A stretch of DNA of 36,141 nt from an uncultured Parasutterella sp. (GTDB taxonomy: Bacteria > Pseudomonadota > Gammaproteobacteria > Burkholderiales > Burkholderiaceae_F): the NCBI GenBank assembly GCA_947625105.1, contig CANQMZ010000004.1:1-36141 (forward strand), in the 5' to 3' direction. Each line of letters opens with the position of its first letter. The stretch's first letter is position 1. Shown here one piece after another: positions 1-9,426 of the stretch. The notes beneath the pieces were generated by a model. The model saw only the letters and a list, made by a program, of their open reading frames with translations, did not search any database and had not been told where the DNA came from. The position numbers and the translations under genes were made by a program.

Positions 1-72
1 GGGAGGCAGGACTCGAACCTGCGAATGCCGGGATCAAAACCCGGTGCCTTAACCAACTTGGCGACTCCCCTA
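1..72 (-). tRNA. tRNA-Gln (anticodon TTG), 3' end truncated by window start
   Basis: Reverse complement GGGGAGTCGCCAAGTTGGTTAAGGCACCGGGTTTTGATCCCGGCATTCGCAGGTTCGAGTCCTGCCTCCC folds as a cloverleaf: anticodon loop TTTTGAT, T-arm GCAGG-TTCGAGT-CCTGC. Confidence 0.95.
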
Positions 73-88
73 CTCGACGGACATCCTA

Positions 89-946
89 TTACAACAACCA
101 ACCATGTAAAGGATGTTCTCGTAAACTTTTTACCACCCAGCTTTCCCATTGAGTAGGAAAACTAGCAGGCTTTCGAAAGTCCTTACCAGCTACGGCTGCG
201 CAAAACACCGCCGAACCAGAACCAGTCATTCTTGGACTTCCGATCTCTTTCAAACAGTCTAGGACATCAGAAACCGTCGGGTATAGACCTTTAACAACAG
301 GCTCAAGATCATTTTTGCCGAAGAGCGTTTTCGAAAAATTCTTCAACTGACTCGAAAGGCTGTCTATTCTGAAACACTTACTGTTTCTTGTCAAATAGGG
401 AGAACAAAAAATTTCCCTAGTAGAAACATGTGTTTTTGGAAAACAAATAAAGAAAACAAGATCTTCCATCTCGACAGGAGTCAAAATTTCGCCTGTGCCT
501 TCAGCGATTGCATTTTGCCCAAAAACAAAAAAAGGAACATCTGCTCCAAGTTGTCCACCGAGCGATAATAAAGAATCTGTTGAGAAATTAAGATTCCATA
601 GGCGGTTTAGACCAATTAAACAGGTCGCAGCATCGGAAGAGCCTCCTCCCATACCCGCGCCCACAGGAATGTTTTTTTTAACTGTTATACGAACGCCCTT
701 GGAGGTGTGAGATTCTTTCTGTAAAAGCTTTGCGGCTTTTACGCAAAGATCATCATCGAAAGACCAATCCCTAGTTTCACTGAGTTCAATTCTTCCATCG
801 GGCAGTTCTTCTAAATCAATATAATCATTTAAATCAATGAGCTGGAAGGCACTCTGGAGCAAGTGCATACCGTCCGGTTTTCGCCCAACGATATGAAGAA
901 ATAAATTGAGCTTTGCGGGAGCGGGCAGAGAAAAAAAGTTTTTCAT
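89..946 (-). CDS. ispE: 4-diphosphocytidyl-2-C-methyl-D-erythritol kinase
   Basis: N-terminal PAPAKLNLFLHIVGRKPDGMHLLQS and GHMP kinase motif PVGAGMGGGSSDAA. Next to lolB and tRNA-Gln as in Burkholderiales. Confidence 0.96.
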   Translation of the reverse strand: MKNFFSLPAPAKLNLFLHIVGRKPDGMHLLQSAFQLIDLNDYIDLEELPDGRIELSETRDWSFDDDLCVKAAKLLQKESHTSKGVRITVKKNIPVGAGMGGGSSDAATCLIGLNRLWNLNFSTDSLLSLGGQLGADVPFFVFGQNAIAEGTGEILTPVEMEDLVFFICFPKTHVSTREIFCSPYLTRNSKCFRIDSLSSQLKNFSKTLFGKNDLEPVVKGLYPTVSDVLDCLKEIGSPRMTGSGSAVFCAAVAGKDFRKPASFPTQWESWVVKSLREHPLHGWLL

Positions 947-1455
947 TGGGGATTTGGTAACAGTATGAGAGAGAACTTACCTTCATGAGCGGAGAGGCGG
1001 CCTTGAGCGTTAATTTTCCTGATGCTTCCATTCTCGTTCTTATCTATTGATACTTTCAGGAATTTCTCAGACGCAATTGAAGAGTCGCTCTCCCCCTTCA
1101 AAAGAGAAATCAGCTGCTCCATGGAGAAGGAAATCCCAAGCAAGTTATAAATCAAGGAACGTGAATCGGGGGCCGTAATTGTTTTTCCACCGGAATAGCT
1201 TAAAGAAGCTGCCTTGGGAGTTTGCACAAGAGTCGCCACTGTTGCTCCCAAGGGACCGGAAATTATTAGAGTGGTTGTACCATCAGAGGATAGGAACAGC
1301 CGATAAGTTCCAGAATTTCTTTCAACCTGATCCTTTTGTTGGGAGGTGATGGAAAAGCGACCAGAACTGAAGACGGTCTCTGTAGGGAGATTTGTTGCGC
1401 AACTTGCAAGCAACAACGCCGCACAAAAAGAGAAAAGTAAGAGGAAATTCTTCAA
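943..1455 (-). CDS. lolB: outer membrane lipoprotein LolB
   Basis: Signal peptide with lipobox LLASC; LolB-like FSSGRFSI... domain; overlaps ispE. Confidence 0.85.
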   Translation of the reverse strand: MKNFLLLFSFCAALLLASCATNLPTETVFSSGRFSITSQQKDQVERNSGTYRLFLSSDGTTTLIISGPLGATVATLVQTPKAASLSYSGGKTITAPDSRSLIYNLLGISFSMEQLISLLKGESDSSIASEKFLKVSIDKNENGSIRKINAQGRLSAHEGKFSLILLPNPQ

Positions 1456-3191
1456 GGTAGACGCAACCTTTTCTTTAGTTCAGGTAATTCAACGGAATTC
1501 GGCCATAAGGATAAAGCTTTCTTGTAGCTTTCTAGCGCCTCTGCTTTGTCGCCTTTCACCCAATAAGCCTCGATAAGATGCATGTAAATATCCTCTTCCT
1601 CGGAAAGCTTCAATGCTTCTGACAGAAAATTTACCGCAGCCTTGTACTTTTTTCTTTTGAATTCCAACCAACCTTTAGAGTCCAAAATAAAAGGATTGTC
1701 GGGCTCTAATTCATAGGCACGGTTAATATACTTTGCAGCCTCTTTCAGGCGTTTTGTTCTTTCTAGCAACGTATATCCTAACGCATTGTAGGCATTAGCG
1801 AAGTTGGGATCTAGATTGATGGCTTCTTTTAAATGTTTTTCTGTATTTTTAAGATCATCAAGTCTTTCAGCCATCATCGCTGTTTCATAGTGGATGGTTT
1901 TGGATGAAGGGTTCGCCAAAGAGGCTTGTTGAAGCAAAGAGAAGGCAGCTTTTTCACCATGAATCTGACTGACAAGGCGCGCTTCAAATAAAGCGATATC
2001 CTCTTTTATGACAGGGTCATCAGAGCGGATGTCTTTCAGGCTAGCTAGAGCTTTTTCATTTTCTCCTTGTCTGGAATAGATGTTGGCGGTTTGTAACTGG
2101 GCGCTTGGAACAAGATTCCCTTTTACTTGTTGGGTATATCGCAGGGCGGCGGAGAAGTCTTTCCGACCGATTGCCAAATCACTTAGCAGTAAATAGGCCC
2201 GAGAGAGGTTGTCCTGCTGACCTTCCCTATCTTTGTATTTAGAGATGAAATTATCCAACGAGTTATGTGCTTCTTGGGGGTGGCCGGTTTGTATCAAAAT
2301 AAGCGCCAAGGATAAGACGTAGTTCGGGTCATTCGCGTATTGTTTGGCGAGGGATACGAGACCGTCCTTATCGTTTGTTTGAGCAAGCAACTGCGTGTAG
2401 GCATCACGGATTTTATTTTGATCGGCGTGATCTTTCAGGTAAGAAGAAAGAATATCCTTTGCCTTTTGAGGATCCTCTTTAACTGACAAACTTGCGAGGA
2501 TGAAAGCCGCATCGGCACTTCTGTCTTCTTTAAAAGCTGCCTCGGCGTATTTCTTGGCAGCCTTGAAATTGCCACTGAGAGCTTCTAGCCGTGCTAGGCC
2601 AAGTTTTGTTTGTGGCAAATTTTCATAGCCCGCACAAACCGCTTTAAAAAAGGCAAGCGCTGATTTTGGATTTTTGCCAGGGGGAATCGCAGAAGACAGT
2701 TTTGAAATCGTCGCAGGGATGTCCTTAGATTGGGAAAGATAGTTCTTCGTAAGAGCTGTGATTCTCCCAAACTCACCCGTGCTTAAAAAAGATTGGATAT
2801 ACGCTTCTTGGGCTCTCCGATTGTCGGGAGCCAACTTGAGCCAAACAGCTGACGCTTTTTGGAATTCTTTTTGGGCGTTAGCGGCCACAGCAATTTCAAC
2901 TGCTCTTTTGGCAATGCGAGGGTCTTTGGTTTCTTCAGCCAGATTAAGGTATGTTCTGTAAGCGGCTCCTGCTTCCTGTCTTTGTAAGGCAATTTCACTG
3001 GCGATCAACTGGAATAGGATTTTGTTATTTAAGTCAACAAAAGGAACAGTCCCGTCAACAGACAGGCTATCGGCTGAATCCGTGTTTACCGTCTTAACTT
3101 TAACTTCATCGGCCGTTGAGTCAGCACAAAAATGAACGCTGGCAACTGCCAGCATTACACATAAGAAGATTAATTTTTGTTTATTAAACAC
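1452..3191 (-). CDS. tetratricopeptide repeat protein, exported
   Basis: Signal-like N-terminus; repeated TPR motifs (NPSSKTIHYETAMMAERLDD..., DPNFANAYNALGYTLLERTKRLKEAAKYINRAYELEPDNPFILDSKGWLEFKRKKYKAA). Overlaps lolB start. Confidence 0.88.
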   Translation of the reverse strand: MFNKQKLIFLCVMLAVASVHFCADSTADEVKVKTVNTDSADSLSVDGTVPFVDLNNKILFQLIASEIALQRQEAGAAYRTYLNLAEETKDPRIAKRAVEIAVAANAQKEFQKASAVWLKLAPDNRRAQEAYIQSFLSTGEFGRITALTKNYLSQSKDIPATISKLSSAIPPGKNPKSALAFFKAVCAGYENLPQTKLGLARLEALSGNFKAAKKYAEAAFKEDRSADAAFILASLSVKEDPQKAKDILSSYLKDHADQNKIRDAYTQLLAQTNDKDGLVSLAKQYANDPNYVLSLALILIQTGHPQEAHNSLDNFISKYKDREGQQDNLSRAYLLLSDLAIGRKDFSAALRYTQQVKGNLVPSAQLQTANIYSRQGENEKALASLKDIRSDDPVIKEDIALFEARLVSQIHGEKAAFSLLQQASLANPSSKTIHYETAMMAERLDDLKNTEKHLKEAINLDPNFANAYNALGYTLLERTKRLKEAAKYINRAYELEPDNPFILDSKGWLEFKRKKYKAAVNFLSEALKLSEEEDIYMHLIEAYWVKGDKAEALESYKKALSLWPNSVELPELKKRLRLP

Positions 3192-3214
3192 GTTTTATCG
3201 AAAAACATAGTCAT

Positions 3215-3247
3215 ACCCACCGTTTGTAGTTTATACAATCGGCGGGT
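3215..3247. other. strong imperfect stem-loop in the M20 peptidase / TPR intergenic region
   Basis: Minus strand ACCCGCCGATTGTA-TAAAC-TACAAACGGTGGGT: 14-position stem with one mismatch and one G.U pair. Confidence 0.6.
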
Positions 3248-3299
3248 AAAAATTAAGATAATTCACAAAGAAGCAAAGCCAAGTAATTTATCGGCATTA

Positions 3300-4574
3300 T
3301 CAAGGGCGTTTAGTCAGGAGGGGTTGGGTTTCCCCAGCGACGCCGAGAAGGGCTAGGACAGTTAAAAATGCAAGTTGGGGACCGAGAAACGAATTGGTGG
3401 AGTCATACCACTCTTTGACATTGTGGTTATTGCCTTCCGTACCACCTCCTCCTAGGGTCGTAGCCGGGATACCTAGACTAATGGCGACATTCTGATCAGT
3501 GCTGGCACAATCATAACTTGTGAGCGGTATTTCAAGAGCATTCATTGCGCCGCGGGCGGCCAATAGCACAGGGGAATCATCGGATTGGTCTCCGGCCGGG
3601 CGCTGCCCTATCGGAACTAGATTTAGTTTGACAGTATCAGGCTCCGTCGCATTCCATCGAAGGTTTTCTTCTTCGGCTGCTTGTTCGAGGAGAGGCAAAA
3701 TTGTGTCGACAAGATTTTGCAAATTTTGGTCGGAAATAGAGCGCATATCAATTTCCATTTCGGCTGAGGCGGCGATTGCGTTGACCGTTGTCCCACCTTT
3801 TGCTGTCCCAACGGTGAAGGTTGTTTTGGGCTCTTTGGGAACCTGAACTTCGGATATTTTTGCAATTGCTCGTCCTAGCGCATGCAGTGCACTAGGGTTC
3901 CCAAAAGCTTTCCAACTATGACCACCGGGACCTTCGTAAATAGCTCGATACCTTCTAGAGCCTGTTGAGCCATGAAGCAAGCGAGAAATATTGACTCCAT
4001 CAATAGAGATGAAACCATCAATATGTTCTTCTCCTGAATTGAATAGATGTTTTGTTCCACGCAAGTCCCCATTGCCCTCTTCTCCTACAGAGCCAACAAA
4101 TAAAAGATCACCTACGGTATTAATTTTTTTGTCCTGAAGGACTCTTAGAACTTCTAACAAAACAGCCAATCCCCTCGCATCATCTGAAATACCTGGGGCT
4201 CGGTAAACGTTTCCCTCTCGGGAGACTTTAATGGCGGTACCCAACGGAAAAACAGTGTCAAGGTGCGCACCTAGTACAAGGCGAGGACCTTGTCCCGATC
4301 CGGGGTGGATGCCAATTACATTGCCTTCAGCATCAATTCGGACATTTTTAAGACCGAGCTGCTTGAGTTTATCCGCAAAAAAAGCGGCACGTTTATCTTC
4401 ATGAAACGGGGCAGACTCTACTTCAGCGAGTGATACTTGTTCGTCTACGGTTAGCTGCTCTTCCTGTTTGATTTGAGCCAGGGCATCTTGAACCGGGGCA
4501 AAAGCTTTTAACCGGGCAAAAGTATTCAGAACAGAATCAGGAAGAGGTTTAAGGGAAGAGACAGAATTTGCCAT
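3300..4574 (-). CDS. M20 family metallopeptidase (PepT/ArgE-like)
   Basis: Motifs GAHLDTVFP, GISDDARG, GSVGEEGNGDLRG and dimerisation domain YEGPGGHSW. Start at MANSVSS preferred over the 4616 start because AAAGGAGGCC sits just upstream. Confidence 0.88.
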   Translation of the reverse strand: MANSVSSLKPLPDSVLNTFARLKAFAPVQDALAQIKQEEQLTVDEQVSLAEVESAPFHEDKRAAFFADKLKQLGLKNVRIDAEGNVIGIHPGSGQGPRLVLGAHLDTVFPLGTAIKVSREGNVYRAPGISDDARGLAVLLEVLRVLQDKKINTVGDLLFVGSVGEEGNGDLRGTKHLFNSGEEHIDGFISIDGVNISRLLHGSTGSRRYRAIYEGPGGHSWKAFGNPSALHALGRAIAKISEVQVPKEPKTTFTVGTAKGGTTVNAIAASAEMEIDMRSISDQNLQNLVDTILPLLEQAAEEENLRWNATEPDTVKLNLVPIGQRPAGDQSDDSPVLLAARGAMNALEIPLTSYDCASTDQNVAISLGIPATTLGGGGTEGNNHNVKEWYDSTNSFLGPQLAFLTVLALLGVAGETQPLLTKRP

Positions 4575-4734
4575 GATGGCCTCCTTTCGGTTGATAAGAG
4601 AATCATAAAACAGCATGATGGGCGGGGCAATAAAAGAATTCTTTCGAGGTAGTTCACCAATATGGACGATAAAGTCAGTGCTTTTCTCTTAAATAGGGTA
4701 TTGTTAGCAGAATTTTTAACAGGAGGTATTTGAT

Positions 4735-5298
4735 ATGTCTTTAATTGGGACACAGATCCAGCCTTTCTCCGTAGAGGCTTTTGATAAGTTTGAATTTAAA
4801 ACAATTACCGATCAGGACCTCAAAGGGAAATGGTCTGTTATTTTCTTCTATCCGGCAGATTTCACTTTTGTTTGCCCTACAGAACTTGAAGATTTGGCTG
4901 AAAACTATGCCGAATTCCAGAAACTGGGTTGCGAGATTTATTCCGTGTCTACAGATACGCACTTTACACACAAAGCATGGCACGATACTTCAGAGGCCAT
5001 CAAAAAAGTTGAATTCCCAATGTTGGGTGACCCAACGGGACATTTGACTAGAAATTTTGGGGTGATGGTAGAGTCAGCAGGATTAGCACAGCGTGGGACA
5101 TTCGTGATAGATCCATCCGGAAAGATTGTGGTCTGTGAAATTCATGATGAAGGAATTGGACGCGATGCTAAGGAACTGTTACGTAAAGTACAGGCTGCCC
5201 AGTTTGTTGCAAACAATCCCGGTATGGTTTGCCCAGCCAAGTGGAAGCCAGGTCAAAAGACCTTGAAGCCATCTATTGATTTGGTCGGTAAGATCTAA
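4735..5298 (+). CDS. ahpC: peroxiredoxin, alkyl hydroperoxide reductase subunit C
   Basis: Typical 2-Cys motifs [14 protein letters not shown] and VCPAKW; RBS AGGAGG upstream. Confidence 0.95.
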   Translation: MSLIGTQIQPFSVEAFDKFEFKTITDQDLKGKWSVIFFYPADFTFVCPTELEDLAENYAEFQKLGCEIYSVSTDTHFTHKAWHDTSEAIKKVEFPMLGDPTGHLTRNFGVMVESAGLAQRGTFVIDPSGKIVVCEIHDEGIGRDAKELLRKVQAAQFVANNPGMVCPAKWKPGQKTLKPSIDLVGKI

Positions 5299-5321
5299 TC
5301 ATTGATCCTTCCCATGAGACA

Positions 5322-5358
5322 GCCTCGAAGCCGTTAGACTTCGGGGCTTATTTATTTT
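5322..5358. terminator. putative Rho-independent terminator after ahpC
   Basis: GCCTCGAAG-ccgttaga-CTTCGGGGC stem followed by T-rich TTATTTATTTT, located between convergent genes. Confidence 0.75.
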
Positions 5359-5882
5359 CAATTGAAGTTAGCGGAAGAATCTTCCAGAAACGTTTTTACC
5401 ACAGCCTCAGCAATGTCCTTATCTTTTGCTTTCCATGCATTCCTCGTTAAAGCGAGAATTTCAGGATTAGTGGTAGTGTCGTTAGGCTTACGGCTGCGGT
5501 CGTCATCTAGTTGGTAGTAGCAAAACGTTAAAAGCGGTTTTTTTTCAGCTGATTTGTGCAGCCGGATTGTGAATTCGTAGGATGGGTACTGGTCTGACCC
5601 GGGGATATTGAAAATGACCTCGTGGCTATTTCTGAAATCAACAAATTCAGTAAGCGTTACGGTAGGAGTAAAGAGCACTTCCAGCGTATATCGTGTGCCC
5701 TCCCGATGATCAGATATTTCCTTGGTGTTGACTTTATTTATGTAGGGAAGATATACGTGTCTGTTCAAAATAACGAATTTCAACGCTGTCCACAGGCTTT
5801 CGACCGAAGGGTTGCTTGAAGTTTTCGAAGGTGCTTGGGAAAAAAGGGAAATCGAGTGCTTAAGAAGGAGTTTTTTCGACAT
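5358..5882 (-). CDS. SRPBCC / AtaL-like (DUF1857-type) protein
   Basis: LWTALKFVILNRHVYLPYINKV...TRYTLEVLFTPTVTLTEFVDF pattern resembles AtaL-like/DUF1857 proteins; start overlaps the end of the upstream permease gene. By-eye assignment. Confidence 0.55.
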   Translation of the reverse strand: MSKKLLLKHSISLFSQAPSKTSSNPSVESLWTALKFVILNRHVYLPYINKVNTKEISDHREGTRYTLEVLFTPTVTLTEFVDFRNSHEVIFNIPGSDQYPSYEFTIRLHKSAEKKPLLTFCYYQLDDDRSRKPNDTTTNPEILALTRNAWKAKDKDIAEAVVKTFLEDSSANFN

Positions 5883-6987
5883 TTTTCACCCTAACTTTTG
5901 TGTTGGCGCATAGTCTTTCTTTCTTGGACTGAATTCTTTTTTCCAGCCAGATGCTGTACCTGGACATGATAAAACTGAAAATAAAATAGATTATTGCAAT
6001 GAAAAGATAACCTTCAAGGAAGAACACTCTCCAGTTTGCATCGCCTAAGGCTAAACGAAGGCTTCCTGTTAAATCGTACATGGAGACAATGGTTACTAGC
6101 GAGGTATCCATGAAAGTCGAAAGAAGGCTGTTAACAAAGGCGGGAATAATTGTTACAAGAGCTTGAGGCAGAATCACATAGGTATAAACTTGGAATCTGT
6201 TTAAGCCCAAAGAGTCAGCAACTTCAAATTGACCCTTAGGGATGGTTTGCAGACCTCCTCGTACAGTTTCGGCCATGTAAGCGGCCTGGAACAAGACAAT
6301 GCCAATAACAATTCTCCAAAAGGCGTCAATCCTGAGATTTTGAGGAAGAATCAAAGGAAAAATGAATGTTGCCACGAAGAGGACGGTAATTAACGGGACG
6401 CCCCGGATTAATTCAATGTAGCCGACGGAAAGGCCGCGAATTATGGATAAATCGGACCGTCGCCCTATGGCTAACAGAATGCCGATCGGCGCCGACAATG
6501 TCATACCAAAGAGAGTCAGGATGATTGTCAAAGGCAATCCTCCCCAACTGTCCGAATCAACAGTTTGCAGGCCAAAGACGCCGCCCTTCATGAGGACGAA
6601 AAAGATGATCAGAGCTAATGCCCAAAAGAAACAGAGTAATTTGGCTCCCGTTTTATTCCATGTTTGGGGAAAAGCCGTAATTACAAGCATAGCCAAGATG
6701 GAAAAGGTCGCGATTGCCGGCCTCCACTGTAGCTCATACGGATAACGACCAAAGATGATCAAACGCCATTTTTCTGTTACAAAGCCCCAACAAGCACCGT
6801 CCTGATTAGCCATGCAGGCTTTAAAGTCGGCTCTGAAAATGGCGTCTGCAATACCCCACCGCCAGGCGTACCAACCAGCCGCGCCACCGAGCAGAATCAG
6901 GGCTATTGTGATCAAAGAAGCTGTCGGAGAATAAAAGAATGATCTCCAAAGGGAAGCGGGAGACGAAGATACGTGTCTGAGCGTCAT
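5860..6987 (-). CDS. polar amino-acid ABC transporter permease, AapM-like
   Basis: Multiple TM segments; HisM/GlnP-type EAA region YMAETVRGGLQTIPKGQFEVADSLGLNRFQVYTYVILPQAL. Confidence 0.88.
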   Translation of the reverse strand: MTLRHVSSSPASLWRSFFYSPTASLITIALILLGGAAGWYAWRWGIADAIFRADFKACMANQDGACWGFVTEKWRLIIFGRYPYELQWRPAIATFSILAMLVITAFPQTWNKTGAKLLCFFWALALIIFFVLMKGGVFGLQTVDSDSWGGLPLTIILTLFGMTLSAPIGILLAIGRRSDLSIIRGLSVGYIELIRGVPLITVLFVATFIFPLILPQNLRIDAFWRIVIGIVLFQAAYMAETVRGGLQTIPKGQFEVADSLGLNRFQVYTYVILPQALVTIIPAFVNSLLSTFMDTSLVTIVSMYDLTGSLRLALGDANWRVFFLEGYLFIAIIYFIFSFIMSRYSIWLEKRIQSKKERLCANTKVRVKNVEKTPS

Positions 6988-8168
6988 CGCATTCCCCTTA
7001 GCACAAAGCCGTTTAATTTGTTCATCAGTACCGAGGTGATCAGGTTGAGTAACAAATAGACGGACATGACTATAACGATTACTTCAAGAGCTTGCCCATT
7101 GAGATTGATCGTGGAATTACCAATGGAGACCAAGTCGGGATACCCGACCACAACAGCCAAGGAAGAGTTTTTTGTCAGATTCATGTATTGACTGGCCAGC
7201 GGAGGGATTGCCAAACGAAGCGCTTGAGGAAAGACTACGTAGCTAATCGCCTCGATTGATGTCATACCCAAAGCCGAGGCTGAATGCCATTGTCCTTCAG
7301 GAACAGCCAAAACACCGGCGCGAATAATCTCCGCGATTGAAGCCGAGGTAAAGAAGGTAAGACCTAACCAAAGAGCTAAGAACTCAGGGGATAGGGAAGC
7401 ACCACCTTCAATAGCGAAGCCTTCTAAATGGGGTTTGGACCAACCGAAGACAGTGCCAAACAACACCCAAACACAAAACCCAACGAAAAGGGAGATAGCC
7501 AAAGCAAAAACACTGGAAATAAGGGAGGTGTATAGCTTCAGAAAGCGTCGACGGAAAATCAAGAAAGAAATCACCACTGAAAGAGACGAAGCTAAAACCG
7601 CGTATAGATTCTCCTCCGGAGTTGCAAATTGAAGTCCGGCTTTCGATAGGAGAGCCCAGCTACCCATATGCAGGGCTTCCATAGAATCGGGAAGAAGTTC
7701 GGTGATGATGAGATAGATTAATAAGAGCTGAACCAACAGCGGGATATTACGGTAAAACTCCACGTGGAGAGTACCGAGAAAACGCAACAGAGGATGGTGA
7801 GAAAGTCTCATTAAACCAATGAGTATCCCGAGCAAAGTCGCGGTGATGATTGAGATTACCGAAACCTTTATTGTGTTTAGTAGGCCAACAAGAAAGGCTT
7901 TGAAATAAGCTTGGGTCAAATCAAAAGAAATCAAAGATTCGCCTATTTCAAAACCTGATTGTTCAAAAAGAAAAGAAAACCCCGAGTGGATATTCCGGGC
8001 GTTCAAGTTGTTGACGATATTGAAAACAAAGCAGCCAAAAATAATAGACAAACCAAGCAAGAGAAACCCTTGCCAAAGACCTTCCTTTATTTTGCGGTGA
8101 TGTTCTCTCCTTCTCCAAGCATCGTCACCGTGGGCTTTCATCATTGTTCTACTTGTAATTGCCATCAA
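6984..8168 (-). CDS. polar amino-acid ABC transporter permease, AapQ-like
   Basis: TM segments and EAA region IAEIIRAGVLAVPEGQWHSASALGMTSIEAISYVVFPQALRLAIPPL; 4-nt overlap with the AapM-like gene. Confidence 0.88.
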   Translation of the reverse strand: MMAITSRTMMKAHGDDAWRRREHHRKIKEGLWQGFLLLGLSIIFGCFVFNIVNNLNARNIHSGFSFLFEQSGFEIGESLISFDLTQAYFKAFLVGLLNTIKVSVISIITATLLGILIGLMRLSHHPLLRFLGTLHVEFYRNIPLLVQLLLIYLIITELLPDSMEALHMGSWALLSKAGLQFATPEENLYAVLASSLSVVISFLIFRRRFLKLYTSLISSVFALAISLFVGFCVWVLFGTVFGWSKPHLEGFAIEGGASLSPEFLALWLGLTFFTSASIAEIIRAGVLAVPEGQWHSASALGMTSIEAISYVVFPQALRLAIPPLASQYMNLTKNSSLAVVVGYPDLVSIGNSTINLNGQALEVIVIVMSVYLLLNLITSVLMNKLNGFVLRGMR

Positions 8169-8172
8169 ACTA

Positions 8173-8200
8173 GGACTGGCTCTTATTTTCGAGCCAGCCC
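8173..8200 (-). promoter_or_regulatory. intercistronic stem-loop between the substrate-binding protein and permease genes
   Basis: Minus strand GGGCTGGCTC-GAAAATAA-GAGCCAGTCC: 10-position stem with one G.U wobble. Confidence 0.6.
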
Positions 8201-8211
8201 TTTACACTAAA

Positions 8212-9237
8212 TTAGCGGATGGGTTGAGCGTAAAGAATACCGCCCTTTGTCCACTGATTGTTGATTCCTCTTGGAAGGGCCAACGGAGTCTTCGGTCCGA
8301 GATTTCTCTCAAAACTTTCGCCGTAATTGCCTACCTGTTTGATAATTCTATAGGACCAATCTTTATCCAGACCAAGCAACTTGCCCATATCTTCTCCACT
8401 GCCAACGATACGTTTAATGTTTGGATCAGTGGAAGTCTTTTTGAGTTCATCAACGTTTGCCTGAGTGATACCCTTTTCCTCGGCTTCAATCATGGCATTG
8501 AGGACCCAACGAGCTATTTGGAACCATTCATTGTCGCCGCGCCTAACTGAAGGGCCAAGCGGCTCTTTGGAAATGACTTCAGGAAGAATTACAAAATCTT
8601 CAGGATTGCTAGCCTTTGTGCGCGCTCCGGCTAGGTCGCTCATGTCGGTCGTGTAGGCCTGACAACGTCCCGAGAGAAATGCTCCTTGGGTGGCTTCAGT
8701 AGTGTCAAAAATAACGGCCTTATATTTCATTCCGTTGGATTTGAAATAATCGGCGACACTGGGTTCACTGGAAGTTCCAGACTGAACGCAGATGGTTGCT
8801 CCATTAAGTTGCTTAGCAGATTTCACCCCCAGTTTTTTAGGGACCATGAATCCCTGGCCATCGTAATAGTTTGTGCCAACAAAGACAGCACCCAAAGAGG
8901 CATCACGAGTCAAATTCCAAGTCGTGTTTCTAGCTAGAACGTCAACTTCTCCTGCTTGTAAAGCGGAAAAACGCTGAGGGGAATTCAGTGGAACAAACTT
9001 TACCTTGGAAGCATCGCCCAATACGGCAGCGGCCAGTGCTCTGCAATAATCGACATCAAGCCCGGTCCATTTGCCCTGGCTATCTGCATTTGAAAAACCG
9101 GGGGCCGCCGTATTAACACCACAGACAACGACGCCGTCGGTTTTAACTTTATCCAACACGGAACCTGCGTTGGCTGAGGTGGCACAGAGGACAGCGGAAG
9201 TGGAAAGTACGAAAGTAAAAAACAGACTAGATTTCAT
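8212..9237 (-). CDS. amino-acid ABC transporter substrate-binding protein, AapJ-like
   Basis: Signal peptide; SBP_bac_3 features (GVNTAAPGFSNADSQGKWTGLDVDYCRALAAAVLGD, VDVLARNTTWNLTRD). Confidence 0.9.
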   Translation of the reverse strand: MKSSLFFTFVLSTSAVLCATSANAGSVLDKVKTDGVVVCGVNTAAPGFSNADSQGKWTGLDVDYCRALAAAVLGDASKVKFVPLNSPQRFSALQAGEVDVLARNTTWNLTRDASLGAVFVGTNYYDGQGFMVPKKLGVKSAKQLNGATICVQSGTSSEPSVADYFKSNGMKYKAVIFDTTEATQGAFLSGRCQAYTTDMSDLAGARTKASNPEDFVILPEVISKEPLGPSVRRGDNEWFQIARWVLNAMIEAEEKGITQANVDELKKTSTDPNIKRIVGSGEDMGKLLGLDKDWSYRIIKQVGNYGESFERNLGPKTPLALPRGINNQWTKGGILYAQPIR

Positions 9238-9426
9238 GAGAGGTCTCCTATAGACGTTTTCCTCTTTTTACCACAGAGACTATTGAAAGTTTGGATTTAG
9301 GGAAGGAAAATCAATAAACGTGAAACGGTATAAGAAAAACTTTGGGCAAATTACCCATTTTTAGTAGGGAAACGCCAGTAGTAAGATTGAAAGGCTCAGA
9401 CTAGACAAAAGATTAAAGGAAAGGTT

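Noticed and set aside
4735-5298. ahpC without adjacent ahpF as an anomaly
   Set aside because: Unlinked or alternative reductases are common; the window alone cannot show absence.
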